Assembly: GCA_009837355.1 (NCBI GenBank) | Contig: VXTR01000063.1 | Location: 1-64,000, forward strand | From: Chloroflexota bacterium | GTDB lineage: Bacteria > Chloroflexota > Dehalococcoidia > Lucifugimonadales > UBA3495 | Direction of reading: 5' to 3' | DNA length: 64,000 nucleotides | Shown here: positions 52,806-62,230 of the stretch, piece by piece | Numbering within the stretch: the stretch's first letter is position 1 | Layout of the letters: each line of letters begins with the position of its first letter | The notes under the pieces: model-generated | Told to the model about the DNA's origin: nothing | Databases searched by the model: none | What the model saw: only the letters and a program-made list of their open reading frames with translations | Made by a program: the position numbers and the translations under genes

Positions 52806-53329
52806 CGTCGTTTGGCGCTAATTCGTGACAAGTCCGCCAACACCAGGCGGTCCGTGGGGAAGGCCAGCGGTTCCGGAGGGGCGTCGGGCGGGAACCAGGC
52901 TACATGGTCGAGGTCGTCGGAGGCGCGCAGCTTGCCGCCGGTCTGCTCGGCGTAGAACCAGACGCCTACCGTGAGCGAGGTTGGGTTGTGAAAGTTGGAA
53001 TGGACGGCGCAAACCTCGCCGATTGCCACGTCAATGCCGGTTTCTTCCAAGAATTCACGGCGGGCGGCGGCGCGGATGTCTTCGCCCCATTCCACGTAGC
53101 CGCAGGGGATGCACCATTGGCCGAGGTTGCCGCCGGCGGAACGGCGACCCAGCAGGATGCGGCCGGCGTCGTCCAGCAGCACCACAGCGACGCCGACGGC
53201 CGGGTTACGGAAGTGGACGAAGCCGCAGGATGTGCAGGTGGGTCGTGGCAGGCCACCGCGCGTCGTGGGCGTCAACGGTTTGGCGCAGCGAGGACAGTAC
53301 TGATAGTCGGGCGAAACTGACTTCGGCAT
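52802..53329 (-). CDS. Nudix hydrolase with N-terminal zinc ribbon
   Basis: 175 residues. C12/C15 and C32/C35 form a zinc ribbon as in NADH pyrophosphatase (NudC-like). The Nudix box runs 77-100 with REFLEETG, giving the metal-binding REUxEE. It hydrolyses nucleoside diphosphate linkages. The NudC-specific SQPWPFPxS motif is not seen, so the substrate may be ADP-ribose, NADH or another NDP-X. ATGA overlap ties it to the amidotransferase-like gene. Confidence 0.88.
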   Translation of the reverse strand: MPKSVSPDYQYCPRCAKPLTPTTRGGLPRPTCTSCGFVHFRNPAVGVAVVLLDDAGRILLGRRSAGGNLGQWCIPCGYVEWGEDIRAAARREFLEETGIDVAIGEVCAVHSNFHNPTSLTVGVWFYAEQTGGKLRASDDLDHVAWFPPDAPPEPLAFPTDRLVLADLSRISAKRR

Positions 53330-53338
53330 CGCTGCGTT

Positions 53339-54919
53339 TTACGTTGTCGCGTGGCCTCGGCGGAGGGCGCGGCCCGGCAGGGCGCGGGTGTTTTCGCCCT
53401 GTTCGATGACCACCTGGCCGTTGACGATGACGTATTCGATGCCCACCGGGTACTGCTTGGGGTCTTCCTTGGTGGCCAGGGCCTTTACCGTGTCCGGGTT
53501 GAACACCACGACGTCGGCCTTAAAGCCGTCGCGGAGAAGGCCGCGGTCGGGGATGCCGAGGCGCTGGGCTGGGAAGGAGGTCATCTTGCGGATAGCCTCG
53601 GGCAAGCGCAGGTGCTGCTCGGCGCGGACGAACTCGGCCAGGACGATGGGGAAGCAGCCGTAGGTGCGCGGGTTGGGATACTCGCCGAAGAGGATGGCGT
53701 CGGAGGCAATCATGCCGTAGGGGTGGGATACGAAGGCGTACAGCGTCTGGGCGTTGGTGCCCAGGCCGACGGTGCTGATGCCAAGGTTTTCGGAGAGAAG
53801 CAGGTCGAACAGGGCGTCCGCCGGTTCCTGGCCGCGCATTTCGGCGATGTCGGTGATGAGGCGACCTTCGTAGATGCGGTTTTCGGGGCGGGTGAAGTTG
53901 GTCAGCCAGTTGTTTTCCAGGCGGCTGGGCCTGATTTCCCGCTTCATGCGGGCGCGGTCGTCGGCGTCCTGCAGGGCGGCGATGAGGCGTTCCGGGCCGC
54001 CGTCCTTGGCCCAGTGGGGCAGGCCGATGGTGGGCGTAGTTCCGGAGTAGGGGTAGGTATAGCAGTCAAAGGTGCAGTCGATGCCTTCCGCGCGGGCGTT
54101 CTCCACCAGCTCCAGGTGCCCGAGGTGACTGCCCACGCCTGACACCGATTGCCGATAGTGGGTCAGATGCACCGGGATGCCGCTGCGCCGGCCGATGTCC
54201 ACCGCCTCGTGCCAGGGGGCGAGGTAGCCCTGGCTGAGCAGGCTCGCGCGGGTGTGGGTGTGGTAGTGGCCGCCCATTGACGCGGCGGTCTCGGAGAGGG
54301 CGACGAGTTCGTCGGTATCGGCGTAGGCACCGGGCGGGTAGTCGAGGCCGGTGGAAAGACCCCACGCGCCTTCTTCCATCGCCTCCCGCACCACCGATTG
54401 CATATCGGCGATTTCGACGGCGGTGGCCGGGCGTTGAGCCCAGCCGACGCTCCAGATGCGGACGGGGGAGTTGCCCAGGATATAAGCCATGTTGATGGCG
54501 ACCGTGCCGTCGTACTTGCCCAGCAGGTCGGCGACGGTGAGCCAGTCGGCCGGCATGGGCGGGTAGCCATTAAGCCCGGCGTCCAGCCAGATGTAACGAT
54601 GCAGTTCTTCCTGGGTCTTGAAGGGCGCGTGGGAAATGCCGTCAATGCCCACCAGCTCGGTAGTTACTCCCTGGCGCACCTTGGGGTCGTGATGGGGTTC
54701 GCCCAGGATGGTAAGGCCGGCGTGGGAATGGAGGTCGATGAAGCCGGGGCAGACGACGTGGCCAGTGGCGTCAATGACGCGGGCGGCGTCCCGGCGCAGG
54801 TGGGCGTCGTCGCCGCGGTGGATGGACACGGCGTCGCCGGAGATGGCAACGGCAGCGTGAAAGCCGGGGCTGCCGGAGCCGTCGATGACTAGTCCGTTGC
54901 AGATGAGAAGGTCAATCAT
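53339..54919 (-). CDS. N-acyl-D-amino-acid deacylase-like amidohydrolase
   Basis: 526 residues, a metal-dependent TIM barrel. The HxH motif is H64/H66 in CPGFIDLHSHAG, with GHYHTHTRASLL and GIPVHLTHYRQS supplying further metal-binding His, and a Cys/Asp-rich mid region (CTFDCYTYPYSG). The family removes acyl groups from D-amino acids; related dihydroorotase/hydantoinase enzymes share the fold. ATG 54919 gives the typical MIDLLICNGLVIDGSG start; the longer frame upstream is not conserved-looking. It lies nine bases after the Nudix gene. Confidence 0.87.
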   Translation of the reverse strand: MIDLLICNGLVIDGSGSPGFHAAVAISGDAVSIHRGDDAHLRRDAARVIDATGHVVCPGFIDLHSHAGLTILGEPHHDPKVRQGVTTELVGIDGISHAPFKTQEELHRYIWLDAGLNGYPPMPADWLTVADLLGKYDGTVAINMAYILGNSPVRIWSVGWAQRPATAVEIADMQSVVREAMEEGAWGLSTGLDYPPGAYADTDELVALSETAASMGGHYHTHTRASLLSQGYLAPWHEAVDIGRRSGIPVHLTHYRQSVSGVGSHLGHLELVENARAEGIDCTFDCYTYPYSGTTPTIGLPHWAKDGGPERLIAALQDADDRARMKREIRPSRLENNWLTNFTRPENRIYEGRLITDIAEMRGQEPADALFDLLLSENLGISTVGLGTNAQTLYAFVSHPYGMIASDAILFGEYPNPRTYGCFPIVLAEFVRAEQHLRLPEAIRKMTSFPAQRLGIPDRGLLRDGFKADVVVFNPDTVKALATKEDPKQYPVGIEYVIVNGQVVIEQGENTRALPGRALRRGHATT

Positions 54920-55007
54920 GGCGGCATGATAGCACAGCGCAGTTGCGCCGGCCGGCTGGCCGCCGTACACTGCCGCCATCACCCTTTTAGCACTATGGAG
55001 GCATTGT

Positions 55008-55790
55008 ATGAGCGAATTGGATGCTCGCTACGAGCGCGGGCAGGAAACACGGCGGATGTTTGGCGGCGGGCAAATTACAGGCGGCTCGTCGCCGGGCGCG
55101 TGGGACATTGCGCCGGACCTGGAGCGAATCCTGGGCGAGGCGCTGTTCGGCACCATCTGGAAGCGGCCGGCCCTGACGCCGGCGCAGCGGGAGATGATTA
55201 CGCTGTCCAGCCTGATTGTGCTGAACCGGGAAGTGCAGCTGCGCCGACATTTGGGCAACGCGCTGAACATCGGCCTGACGCCGGAGCAAGTTGTGGAGCT
55301 GATTATCCATGACACCTGGTACGGCGGGGCGCCGGCCGGCATCCAGGCCCTCACCATCTGCAAATCGGTGTTTGAAGAGCGTGGTATCGACTTTACGCCG
55401 GCCCGCATCCACGACCCCAACGAAGACCCGGACAGCCTGTTCCGGCGGGGCGACGAGTACCGCCGCAACTACATGGGCGGTGGCGGCTCGCGTTCTGATC
55501 CACCTACGCAGGCGGAGGCGGAGCTGGGCCGCATAACCGGCGAATATTACTGGGGCGCGACGTGGACACGGCCGGGTTTGGATCTGCCCAGCCGGTGCAT
55601 CTGCACGATGACGTGCCTGGCGACGCTGGGCCGAGAGGGGCCATTGCGCAGCCACATCCGGGGAGCGCTGAACATCGGCTTCACCCAGGACCAGATTATA
55701 GAGGTGTTCGGGCACATGACGCTGTACTCGGGCATCCCCTTCGCGCGCGGGGCCATGGACATCGCCAATGAGATCTTCGCCAACGGCTGA
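55008..55790 (+). CDS. Tandem carboxymuconolactone decarboxylase-domain protein
   Basis: 260 residues with two CMD/AhpD-like helical domains, residues about 40-125 and 175-255. Both keep the RxHxxxALNIG pattern (RRHLGNALNIGLT and RSHIRGALNIGFT). The second has Cys residues before it (SRCICTMTCLATLGREG); the first has none at the equivalent position (LNRE). It may be a gamma-carboxymuconolactone decarboxylase relative or a peroxidase-like protein with one active half. It is divergent from the amidohydrolase gene. Confidence 0.85.
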   Translation: MSELDARYERGQETRRMFGGGQITGGSSPGAWDIAPDLERILGEALFGTIWKRPALTPAQREMITLSSLIVLNREVQLRRHLGNALNIGLTPEQVVELIIHDTWYGGAPAGIQALTICKSVFEERGIDFTPARIHDPNEDPDSLFRRGDEYRRNYMGGGGSRSDPPTQAEAELGRITGEYYWGATWTRPGLDLPSRCICTMTCLATLGREGPLRSHIRGALNIGFTQDQIIEVFGHMTLYSGIPFARGAMDIANEIFANG

Positions 55791-55810
55791 CGCGTCCTAA
55801 CCCCAGGGTG

Positions 55811-55850
55811 GAAGAAGGGCCGGCTTCAATAGCAAATCCGGCCCTTCTTC
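55811..55850. terminator. Bidirectional terminator of convergent CMD and MFS genes
   Basis: A 13-bp perfect stem GAAGAAGGGCCGG/CCGGCCCTTCTTC with a 14-base loop. It overlaps the MFS gene's stop codon. Confidence 0.75.
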
Positions 55851-57108
55851 AGGCGCAAATGTGGGTGGACGTTCCCGGCGTGCGGGCTCCTCCGTCGCGA
55901 ACGAGTAGGGTGCCCATCGTCGCCGCTACCGACAGAGCCAGCATCAGCAAAAAAGCGCGGTCGTAACTGCCCCAGATGTCGAAGGCAAGGGCGCCGACCA
56001 ACGCGCCAAGGCCGCCGCTGACCTGGTGAATGCCCGATATGGTTCCGCTGACTCGGCCCAACCGAGCCGAGCCGAATATGTTCCCCGAGAAGATGACCGT
56101 CAGCGGCGCGGTCATCAGGAAGGTGAACCCGTAGAGCAGCGCGAATACTATTACCGCAGGGTGGGTCTGAGACCAAACCACCAGGGCAAAGATGCCGATG
56201 CGCATGACGAAACAGAGCAGGGTCGGGCGGCCCGGCCCCATGCGGTCCGCCAGGAATCCGGCGGTCAGCACTCCCAGCAGTCCCATCAACCCCATGAGGG
56301 CCAGCAGGTTGCCGGCCAGCACTGTGCCAATGCCGATATCCAGTGAGAACGCGACCACATGGGTGGCCACGAAAAAGTCCTGGAAGCCGCAGATGGCGTA
56401 GATTCCACCCAGCAGCCACAGCTGTCCCGACGTCAACAGCTTCGGCTGCTCCGGCGGCGGCGTTTCCGCCACCGGCGCTGCCGCCGCTCCGGGAGAACTC
56501 TCTCCACTCTCCGGCTGTGGGAGCGTTTCCTGATGGCGCGGCGCAGACCTGACGGCGAGCAGCACGATGGGGGCCAGAATGGCCAGGTTGGCCACGCCCA
56601 GCGCGGCAAAGGACGGCCGCCAGTCAAAGCGCGCCAGAGATTGGGCCAGCAGGCCAACTATCACCAACTGGCCCGTGGCGTTGCCCGACACCGCCACGCT
56701 GTTAGCCACGCCGCGCCGTTGTGGGAACCACCTCACTATCATCACGCTTACGATTGGGTTGGATATGGCGGAGTTGCCGAGGGCGAAGACCACGCCATAT
56801 ACCAGGAACAACTGCCACGGCGCTGAAACTACACTCATCAAGCCGATTCCGACTCCGCCGATGACTACCCCGGCCCCAGTAATCCAGCGGAGATCGTAGC
56901 GGTCGGCCAGACGACCGACAAAGGGCATCGCCAGCGCCGATACCAACATATACTCGGTGATGCCCAGGGACAGCACGGAACGGGTCCAGCCCAGATCCTC
57001 GGCCATGGGCTTGAGCATAAGCGCGAGGGCAGAGCGAGACCCTCCGTTGAAAAAGAGGATCGCGAACCCCGCCGTCAGAATTACCCAATGGTAGTTAGTC
57101 CCGCGCAT
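55849..57108 (-). CDS. MFS transporter (monocarboxylate/OFA-like)
   Basis: 419 residues and 12 membrane segments split by a Pro/Glu-rich loop (residues about 200-235). The MFS loop motif after helix two is VGRLADRYDLRW, and its counterpart after helix eight is AGFLADRMGPGRP. The start NYHWVILTAGFAILFFNGGSRSALALMLKPM is typical of the monocarboxylate porter/oxalate-formate branch. Substrate is likely an organic acid. It lies 36 bases after the zwf gene and may be transcribed with it. Confidence 0.88.
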   Translation of the reverse strand: MRGTNYHWVILTAGFAILFFNGGSRSALALMLKPMAEDLGWTRSVLSLGITEYMLVSALAMPFVGRLADRYDLRWITGAGVVIGGVGIGLMSVVSAPWQLFLVYGVVFALGNSAISNPIVSVMIVRWFPQRRGVANSVAVSGNATGQLVIVGLLAQSLARFDWRPSFAALGVANLAILAPIVLLAVRSAPRHQETLPQPESGESSPGAAAAPVAETPPPEQPKLLTSGQLWLLGGIYAICGFQDFFVATHVVAFSLDIGIGTVLAGNLLALMGLMGLLGVLTAGFLADRMGPGRPTLLCFVMRIGIFALVVWSQTHPAVIVFALLYGFTFLMTAPLTVIFSGNIFGSARLGRVSGTISGIHQVSGGLGALVGALAFDIWGSYDRAFLLMLALSVAATMGTLLVRDGGARTPGTSTHICA

Positions 57109-57144
57109 TGCAGAATCACCGCGCGATCCGAGGGTGAATCCAGC

Positions 57145-58650
57145 CTATACTACGTAGCCCACCTCGGCGCAACCGGGCAGCCAGCGGCGGCCATCAGCCT
57201 CAAGCAGCTCCTCGCCGTGGGGCGGCCCGCTCATTCCGGGAAGATAACGATAGGGGGCCGGGGCGCCCGGCAGGTCCAGGCTGTCAATTATCGGGTCAAT
57301 GATGCTCCAGGCCAGCTCGATCTCGTCGTTTCGGGTGAACAGGGCGGCATCGCCGGCGATAACGTCCAGCAGGAGGCGTTCGTAGGCGTCGGGTATGTCA
57401 ATGCCGGCGAAATCGTCGTGATAGTGGAACTCCAGGTCAACGGTTTTCATTTGCAGGCCGGCGTCCGGAACCTTGGACTGGAACTCCAAACGCATACCCT
57501 CGTTGGGCTGGATGCAGATTGACAACGTGTTGCCAGGTATGGCCACCTCATCCGGCACCGGAAACAGCATGTGGGGCGGCGAATGAAACTGCACCAGCAT
57601 TTCGGTGCTTTTCCGCGCCAGACCCTTGCCTGAGCGCAGATAGAACGGCACACCCTGCCAGCGCCAGTTGTCGATGTACAGCCGCAAGGCGGCGTAGGTC
57701 GGTGTCTGCGAGCCCGGCCCGACGCCGGGTTCCAGGTGATAGCCGTCGTACTGGCCGATGACCAGGCTGCGATGCAGTTCCCGCAGGGACATGCGACGCA
57801 CCGAGCGCAAAACTTTCGCCTTTTCGTTGCGCAGCGCGTCGGCCTCGAAAGCGTAGGGCGGGTCCATGGCAATCAGTGACAGCAATTGCAGCAGGTGATT
57901 CTGGAACATATCCCGCAGCACGCCGGCCTGGTCGTAGTATTCGCCGCGGTCGCCCACCAGAACATCCTCGGCAACTGTAATCTGCACCTGGTCAATGTAG
58001 TTGCGGTTCCAGACCGGTTCAAAGATGGCGTTGGCGAACCGGAACACCAGCAGGTTCTGTACTGTCTCCTTGCCGAGGTAGTGGTCTATGCGAAAGACCT
58101 GCTCTTCCCGAAATACCTGATGCACCTGAGCGTTCAGTCGTCGGGCGGTAGCCAGGTTGGAACCGAAGGGCTTTTCTACAACGATACGACGCCAGCCGTA
58201 GCTTTCGTCGGTCAGGCCGGCGGCGGCCAGGGCCGCAATAGCCGGCTCATACAACCCCGGAGCCAGCGCCAGATAGAAAAGACAGTTGATTTTGGAATCA
58301 GGGTATTCGGCCAAGTCGGCCACCCTCCGGCCGGCCTCGGCCAGTGAAGCGGGATCGGTTACGTCCGCCGCGACGTAGCACAGCCGGGCGGCAAATTCAT
58401 CCCATTCCGCCGTTGCCGCGTCGCCGGCGCTGCTCTCCTGGAGCCAATGCCGGAACGCGTCATCGGTCATCGCGTTGCGAGCTACGCCGACGACGTGAAC
58501 GTTGTCGGGCAGTCTTCCCTTGCGGTACAGGCTGAAAATTGCCGGTCCTAACTTCTGATGGGCCAAGTTGCCGCTGGCGCCGAGTATCACCAACGCGGTA
58601 GCGTCGGAGCCAGCGTCGTGGGCCAAGTTGGGTCCGGCGGTTGTTGTCAT
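57145..58650 (-). CDS. zwf: Glucose-6-phosphate dehydrogenase
   Basis: 501 residues, standard for Zwf. The NAD(P) site reads GASGNLAHQKLGPAIFSLY. The active site is RIDHYLGKE (187-195), with His190 binding substrate phosphate, and RIVVEKPFG comes before it. Two usually conserved Asp are Asn here: GASGN (usually GASGD) and FGSNL (usually FGxDL). Those positions touch cofactor binding or the fold and may affect NAD/NADP preference. It overlaps gnd by four bases and forms an operon with gnd and pgi. Confidence 0.95.
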   Translation of the reverse strand: MTTTAGPNLAHDAGSDATALVILGASGNLAHQKLGPAIFSLYRKGRLPDNVHVVGVARNAMTDDAFRHWLQESSAGDAATAEWDEFAARLCYVAADVTDPASLAEAGRRVADLAEYPDSKINCLFYLALAPGLYEPAIAALAAAGLTDESYGWRRIVVEKPFGSNLATARRLNAQVHQVFREEQVFRIDHYLGKETVQNLLVFRFANAIFEPVWNRNYIDQVQITVAEDVLVGDRGEYYDQAGVLRDMFQNHLLQLLSLIAMDPPYAFEADALRNEKAKVLRSVRRMSLRELHRSLVIGQYDGYHLEPGVGPGSQTPTYAALRLYIDNWRWQGVPFYLRSGKGLARKSTEMLVQFHSPPHMLFPVPDEVAIPGNTLSICIQPNEGMRLEFQSKVPDAGLQMKTVDLEFHYHDDFAGIDIPDAYERLLLDVIAGDAALFTRNDEIELAWSIIDPIIDSLDLPGAPAPYRYLPGMSGPPHGEELLEADGRRWLPGCAEVGYVV

Positions 58651-59564
58651 TGGGGGCCGGCCTCGCGGACGGCGTGGCCGCCGAACTGGTTGCGCAGGGC
58701 CGCGAGCAACCGCGCCCCGAAGGGTTCATCCTGACGGGAGCGGAACCGCTGGTACAGAGCCGCCGTGATGGTGGGCGTGGGGACAGCCAGCTCCACCGAC
58801 TCGTTGACCGTCCAGCGGCCCTCGCCTGAATCGTCAACGTATGCCGACAGGCTCTCCAAGCCGGGGTCGGCTTCCAGAGCCAGAACCGCCAAGTCGAGCA
58901 GCCATGACCGCACGACGCTGCCGTGCTGCCAAGTTCTGCCGATGGCCGTCAGGTCGAGGTCAAAATCGGCCTGCTTGGCTTGCAGCAGCTCGAAGCCCTC
59001 GGCGTAGGCTTGCATCAGGGCGTATTCCACACCGTTGTGCACCATCTTGGTGAAGTGTCCGGCACCGGTGGGCCCGACGTGGCTGTAACCCTTGTCCTCG
59101 CCGGGGGCCAAGGTTTGAAAGATGGGTTCCAGCCGGGCGAAAGTCTCCGCGTCGCCGCCCACCATCAGGGAATAGCCTTCAACCAAGCCCCAAACGCCGC
59201 CGCTGGTGCCGGCATCCAACAGATGAATGCCGGCCTGGGCCAGCATTTCGCCGCGGCGCATGGTGTCCTTGTAGTTAGCGTTGCCGCCGTCGATTACGGC
59301 GTCGCCGAGGTCCAGCAGGCTGGCCAACTCGCCAATCACGGCGTCGGTAACGGCGCCGGCGGGAAGCATGACCCACACCGCACGGGGCGGCGCGAGGCGG
59401 TTCACCAGGTCGGGGACGGAGACTACCGCCTTCGCGCCGGCCGCAGCTGACGACGCCATGGCATCGGCGTCCCGGTCGTACACCACCACGCTGTGCCCGC
59501 CGCTCAGCAACCGTTGAGTCATATTGGCGCCCATGCGGCCCAAACCGATCATTCCTATGTCCAC
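58647..59564 (-). CDS. gnd: 6-phosphogluconate dehydrogenase (short, GntZ-type)
   Basis: 305 residues, the short bacterial form rather than the 470-residue form. The start MIGLGRMGANM binds the dinucleotide. Substrate motifs are DAGTSGGVWG and GPTGAGHFTKMVHNGVEY, with catalytic Lys173, Asn177 and Glu180. The short form often prefers NAD. It decarboxylates 6-phosphogluconate to ribulose 5-phosphate. The stop overlaps the zwf start (ATGA-type), and it lies 17 bases after pgi. No phosphogluconolactonase gene is seen here. Confidence 0.93.
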   Translation of the reverse strand: MDIGMIGLGRMGANMTQRLLSGGHSVVVYDRDADAMASSAAAGAKAVVSVPDLVNRLAPPRAVWVMLPAGAVTDAVIGELASLLDLGDAVIDGGNANYKDTMRRGEMLAQAGIHLLDAGTSGGVWGLVEGYSLMVGGDAETFARLEPIFQTLAPGEDKGYSHVGPTGAGHFTKMVHNGVEYALMQAYAEGFELLQAKQADFDLDLTAIGRTWQHGSVVRSWLLDLAVLALEADPGLESLSAYVDDSGEGRWTVNESVELAVPTPTITAALYQRFRSRQDEPFGARLLAALRNQFGGHAVREAGPQ

Positions 59565-59581
59565 GATGTTATTGTCCCCTT

Positions 59582-61225
59582 TTACAGCATATCGGCCAGA
59601 CGGTGAATCGCGTCGGCGGGGTTGCCGTCCAGCCGGATTGATACGGCGCGGCGGCCGAGATTGCGCAACGCCTGCAAGTCGCCCAGAGCCTGGGCATCAG
59701 CCAGCGTTCCGAAACTGAACGGCCAGCCGGGAATGTCCAGGTCTGCAACATGTTCCTGGGTCAGTTGCAGGAAGATGCCAGAGTCGGGGCCGCCCTTGTG
59801 GAGCTGCCCGGTGGAGTGGAGGAAACGTGGGCCGTAGCCCGCCGTGGTGGCGATGCCGTGCTTGTCCATCACTCGGCGGCGCAGTTCGCAGATTGCGTCA
59901 CCGATTCCGTCGGCGTCGGGCAGATAGGCCATTATCGCAAGGTAGTCGCCGGGGCCGGATTCCGCCAAGATTTCCAGCAGACGGCCGGCATCATCTGAGC
60001 GCGTATCAGGCAGACGGCCCGCTGCCTGGTAGCCCTCCAGCACGCTGACGGTGCGGTCTTTCGCGCCCTGCACGTCCGGCTGGTCGAAGGGATGTATGCC
60101 CAGGATATGCCCGGCGATGGCGGTGGCGTACTCCCAGCGATAGAACTCGGCACCCAGGTCGTAGGCGCCCGACAGTTCCAGCCGCACCGTGGGATGGCCG
60201 GCGGATTCCAGCAGCAACATGGCCTGGTCGGCGGCCCGAGCGTCCGATGAATCGTCGTTGGCCAGGCGCAGTTGCACGAAAAGGCGATCGGCGCCGTAGG
60301 CATCAGACGATTGCAGGGGCTCGGCGGCCACCGGGATAATGCCAGTGCAGTTCTTGCCGGTGCTTTCAGCCAGCAGTTGCTCTACCCACAGCCCGAATCC
60401 GGCAATCTTCGGCGAGGCAACCAATGTCAACTTGTCTCGTCCCTCCTTGGCCAGGGTACCGATAACCGTACCCAACCACGCGCCGGGGTTGTCGGCGACG
60501 GGGCCGGCAGACAGACAGCGCTGCTGCATAGCCGCCGCCGGTTCCAGCAGACGCGCCAAATCCACGCCCGTGAGCGCCGCCGGAACCAACCCGAAATGCG
60601 AAAGAACGGAATAGCGGCCGCCGATGTCAGGGTCGTTGATAAAGGTGCGCCGGAAACCCTCCGACTGCGCCAGTCTCGCCAGCGCTGTGTCGGGGTCGGT
60701 TATCGCGATGAAATTGTCGCCGGCTCGTTCCACGCCGACGCAGGCCTCTACCAAGTTGCGAAAGTGCGCGTAAAAGGTCAAGGGCTCCGTGGTGGTTCCA
60801 GACTTGGATGACAGCACAAAGGTTGTGAAGGCCGGGTCGATGGCCGCCGTAGCCGTCGACACCCAAGCCGGCACGGTGCTGTCCAAGGTGAGCATCTGAG
60901 GGTAGCCGCCAGACACGGGAGAGCCGACGATCTGTCTAATGACCTCAGGACCGAGGCTGCTGCCACCCATTCCCAGCAGAGCAACGTACCGGAAGCCGGC
61001 ATCGCGTACCTCGGTGGCAAACTCGACCAGTTCGCCAGTTATTCCCCGGCTGTCCGTCGGCAGCGTCAGCCATGCCATGCGGTCGGCAATCTCAGCGGGG
61101 TCATCGTTCCACAGGGTGTGGTCGTGGGCTTTCAACCTAGCCGGAACGCGGCTGCCATCCAGTTGAGCGGCCACTCTGGACACCGACGGCGCATAGTCGC
61201 CAAGGTGATAAAGGTCGGTTGTCAT
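59582..61225 (-). CDS. pgi: Glucose-6-phosphate isomerase (type found in Tal-Pgi fusions)
   Basis: 547 residues with two SIS halves. The first has YVALLGMGGSSLGPEVIRQ and LSSKSGTTTE (140-147), where the sugar phosphate binds. The second includes KNCTGIIPVAAEPLQ, and a C-terminal segment GPRFLHSTGQLHKGG is the diagnostic active-site region. It resembles the isomerase half of actinobacterial transaldolase-isomerase fusions, but no transaldolase is attached. ATG 61225, with GAGG upstream, is preferred over ATG 61267, which has no ribosome site. It is first in the pgi-gnd-zwf operon. Confidence 0.9.
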   Translation of the reverse strand: MTTDLYHLGDYAPSVSRVAAQLDGSRVPARLKAHDHTLWNDDPAEIADRMAWLTLPTDSRGITGELVEFATEVRDAGFRYVALLGMGGSSLGPEVIRQIVGSPVSGGYPQMLTLDSTVPAWVSTATAAIDPAFTTFVLSSKSGTTTEPLTFYAHFRNLVEACVGVERAGDNFIAITDPDTALARLAQSEGFRRTFINDPDIGGRYSVLSHFGLVPAALTGVDLARLLEPAAAMQQRCLSAGPVADNPGAWLGTVIGTLAKEGRDKLTLVASPKIAGFGLWVEQLLAESTGKNCTGIIPVAAEPLQSSDAYGADRLFVQLRLANDDSSDARAADQAMLLLESAGHPTVRLELSGAYDLGAEFYRWEYATAIAGHILGIHPFDQPDVQGAKDRTVSVLEGYQAAGRLPDTRSDDAGRLLEILAESGPGDYLAIMAYLPDADGIGDAICELRRRVMDKHGIATTAGYGPRFLHSTGQLHKGGPDSGIFLQLTQEHVADLDIPGWPFSFGTLADAQALGDLQALRNLGRRAVSIRLDGNPADAIHRLADML

Positions 61226-61327
61226 CGCAACTGCCTCGCCATTCTCGGCCCTGCTATATTGCGTCATTCTAGCATATCCATTAGAAGTATAATCACTGCC
61301 AAACCATGTCACGAGCGAGCAAATCAG

Positions 61328-62230
61328 ATGCCCAATGTGAATCGACCCAACAGCCTGAACGAGTCCGCGGGGCCGAACGGACCCGCAGCCAGCGTGATCA
61401 CCCTCGGCGAACTGGACGTGCATTGCCTGGATTGGGGCGGCACGGGTAAGCCGATGCTGGCGCTGCATGGCCTGGCATCCTCCGGCCATTGGTATCGCAG
61501 GCTGGCCCCTTTGCTGTCGGACGACTACCGCATCATCGCGCCGGACCAGCGAGGGCATGGGGCGACTACGCAAGCGGCATCGGGCTACGACTGGCAAACG
61601 ATGGCCGAGGACGCCTTGCGCTTGCTGGACCATTTCGGCATTGAGCGGGCCGCCGTGCTGGGGCATTCCTGGGGCGGCCACGTGGCCAGCAATCTGGCCA
61701 TGCGCTTCCCCGAGCGTGTCAGCCGTTTGGTAATGATTGACGGCGGCTTTCAGGACGGCGGACTGCTGCCCAACCCGACGTGGGAGGCGTTCCGGCAGAG
61801 GTTGGCGCCACGCCTGGTAGCTGGGACTCGCGCCGAGTATCTGGACCGGCTGGAGGAAAACCTATCATTCTGCTGGGGCGACGACCTTGCCGACATCGCG
61901 CTGACCATGGTGTATGAGGGAGCAGACGGCCAGATGCGGGACAAGCTGCGCCCGGAGAATCACGCCCAGGTGTTGGCTACCATGTGGACCGAGCCGCCGT
62001 CGGTGGTGTTGCCGCAGGTGAAAGTTCCCACGCTGGCGGTAGCCGCCGGGCCGCGCGCCGACCGGGTCAACTCGGAGTTTTCGCGGCAACGGGAAGTGAT
62101 GGTGGCGGCCGCTGAAGCCGCGCTGCTCAACGGACGGGTGCATTGGATACCCGACACCATCCATGACATCGGCTATCACAAGCCGGGGGAATTGGCGGCG
62201 GTGATTCGTGAGTTCCTGACGGAGGACTGA
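61328..62230 (+). CDS. Alpha/beta hydrolase
   Basis: 300 residues. LALHGLASSGHWYRRLAPLL provides the oxyanion loop, Ser114 lies in LGHSWGGHVA, and a His occurs near the end (DTIHDIGYHKPGEL). The fold resembles epoxide hydrolases, haloperoxidases and lactonases. ATG 61328 gives a normal length. A TATAAT at 61288-61293 lies upstream, in the gap it shares with the divergent pgi operon. Substrate is unknown. It ends on the base before the convergent ABC gene's stop. Confidence 0.88.
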   Translation: MPNVNRPNSLNESAGPNGPAASVITLGELDVHCLDWGGTGKPMLALHGLASSGHWYRRLAPLLSDDYRIIAPDQRGHGATTQAASGYDWQTMAEDALRLLDHFGIERAAVLGHSWGGHVASNLAMRFPERVSRLVMIDGGFQDGGLLPNPTWEAFRQRLAPRLVAGTRAEYLDRLEENLSFCWGDDLADIALTMVYEGADGQMRDKLRPENHAQVLATMWTEPPSVVLPQVKVPTLAVAAGPRADRVNSEFSRQREVMVAAAEAALLNGRVHWIPDTIHDIGYHKPGELAAVIREFLTED

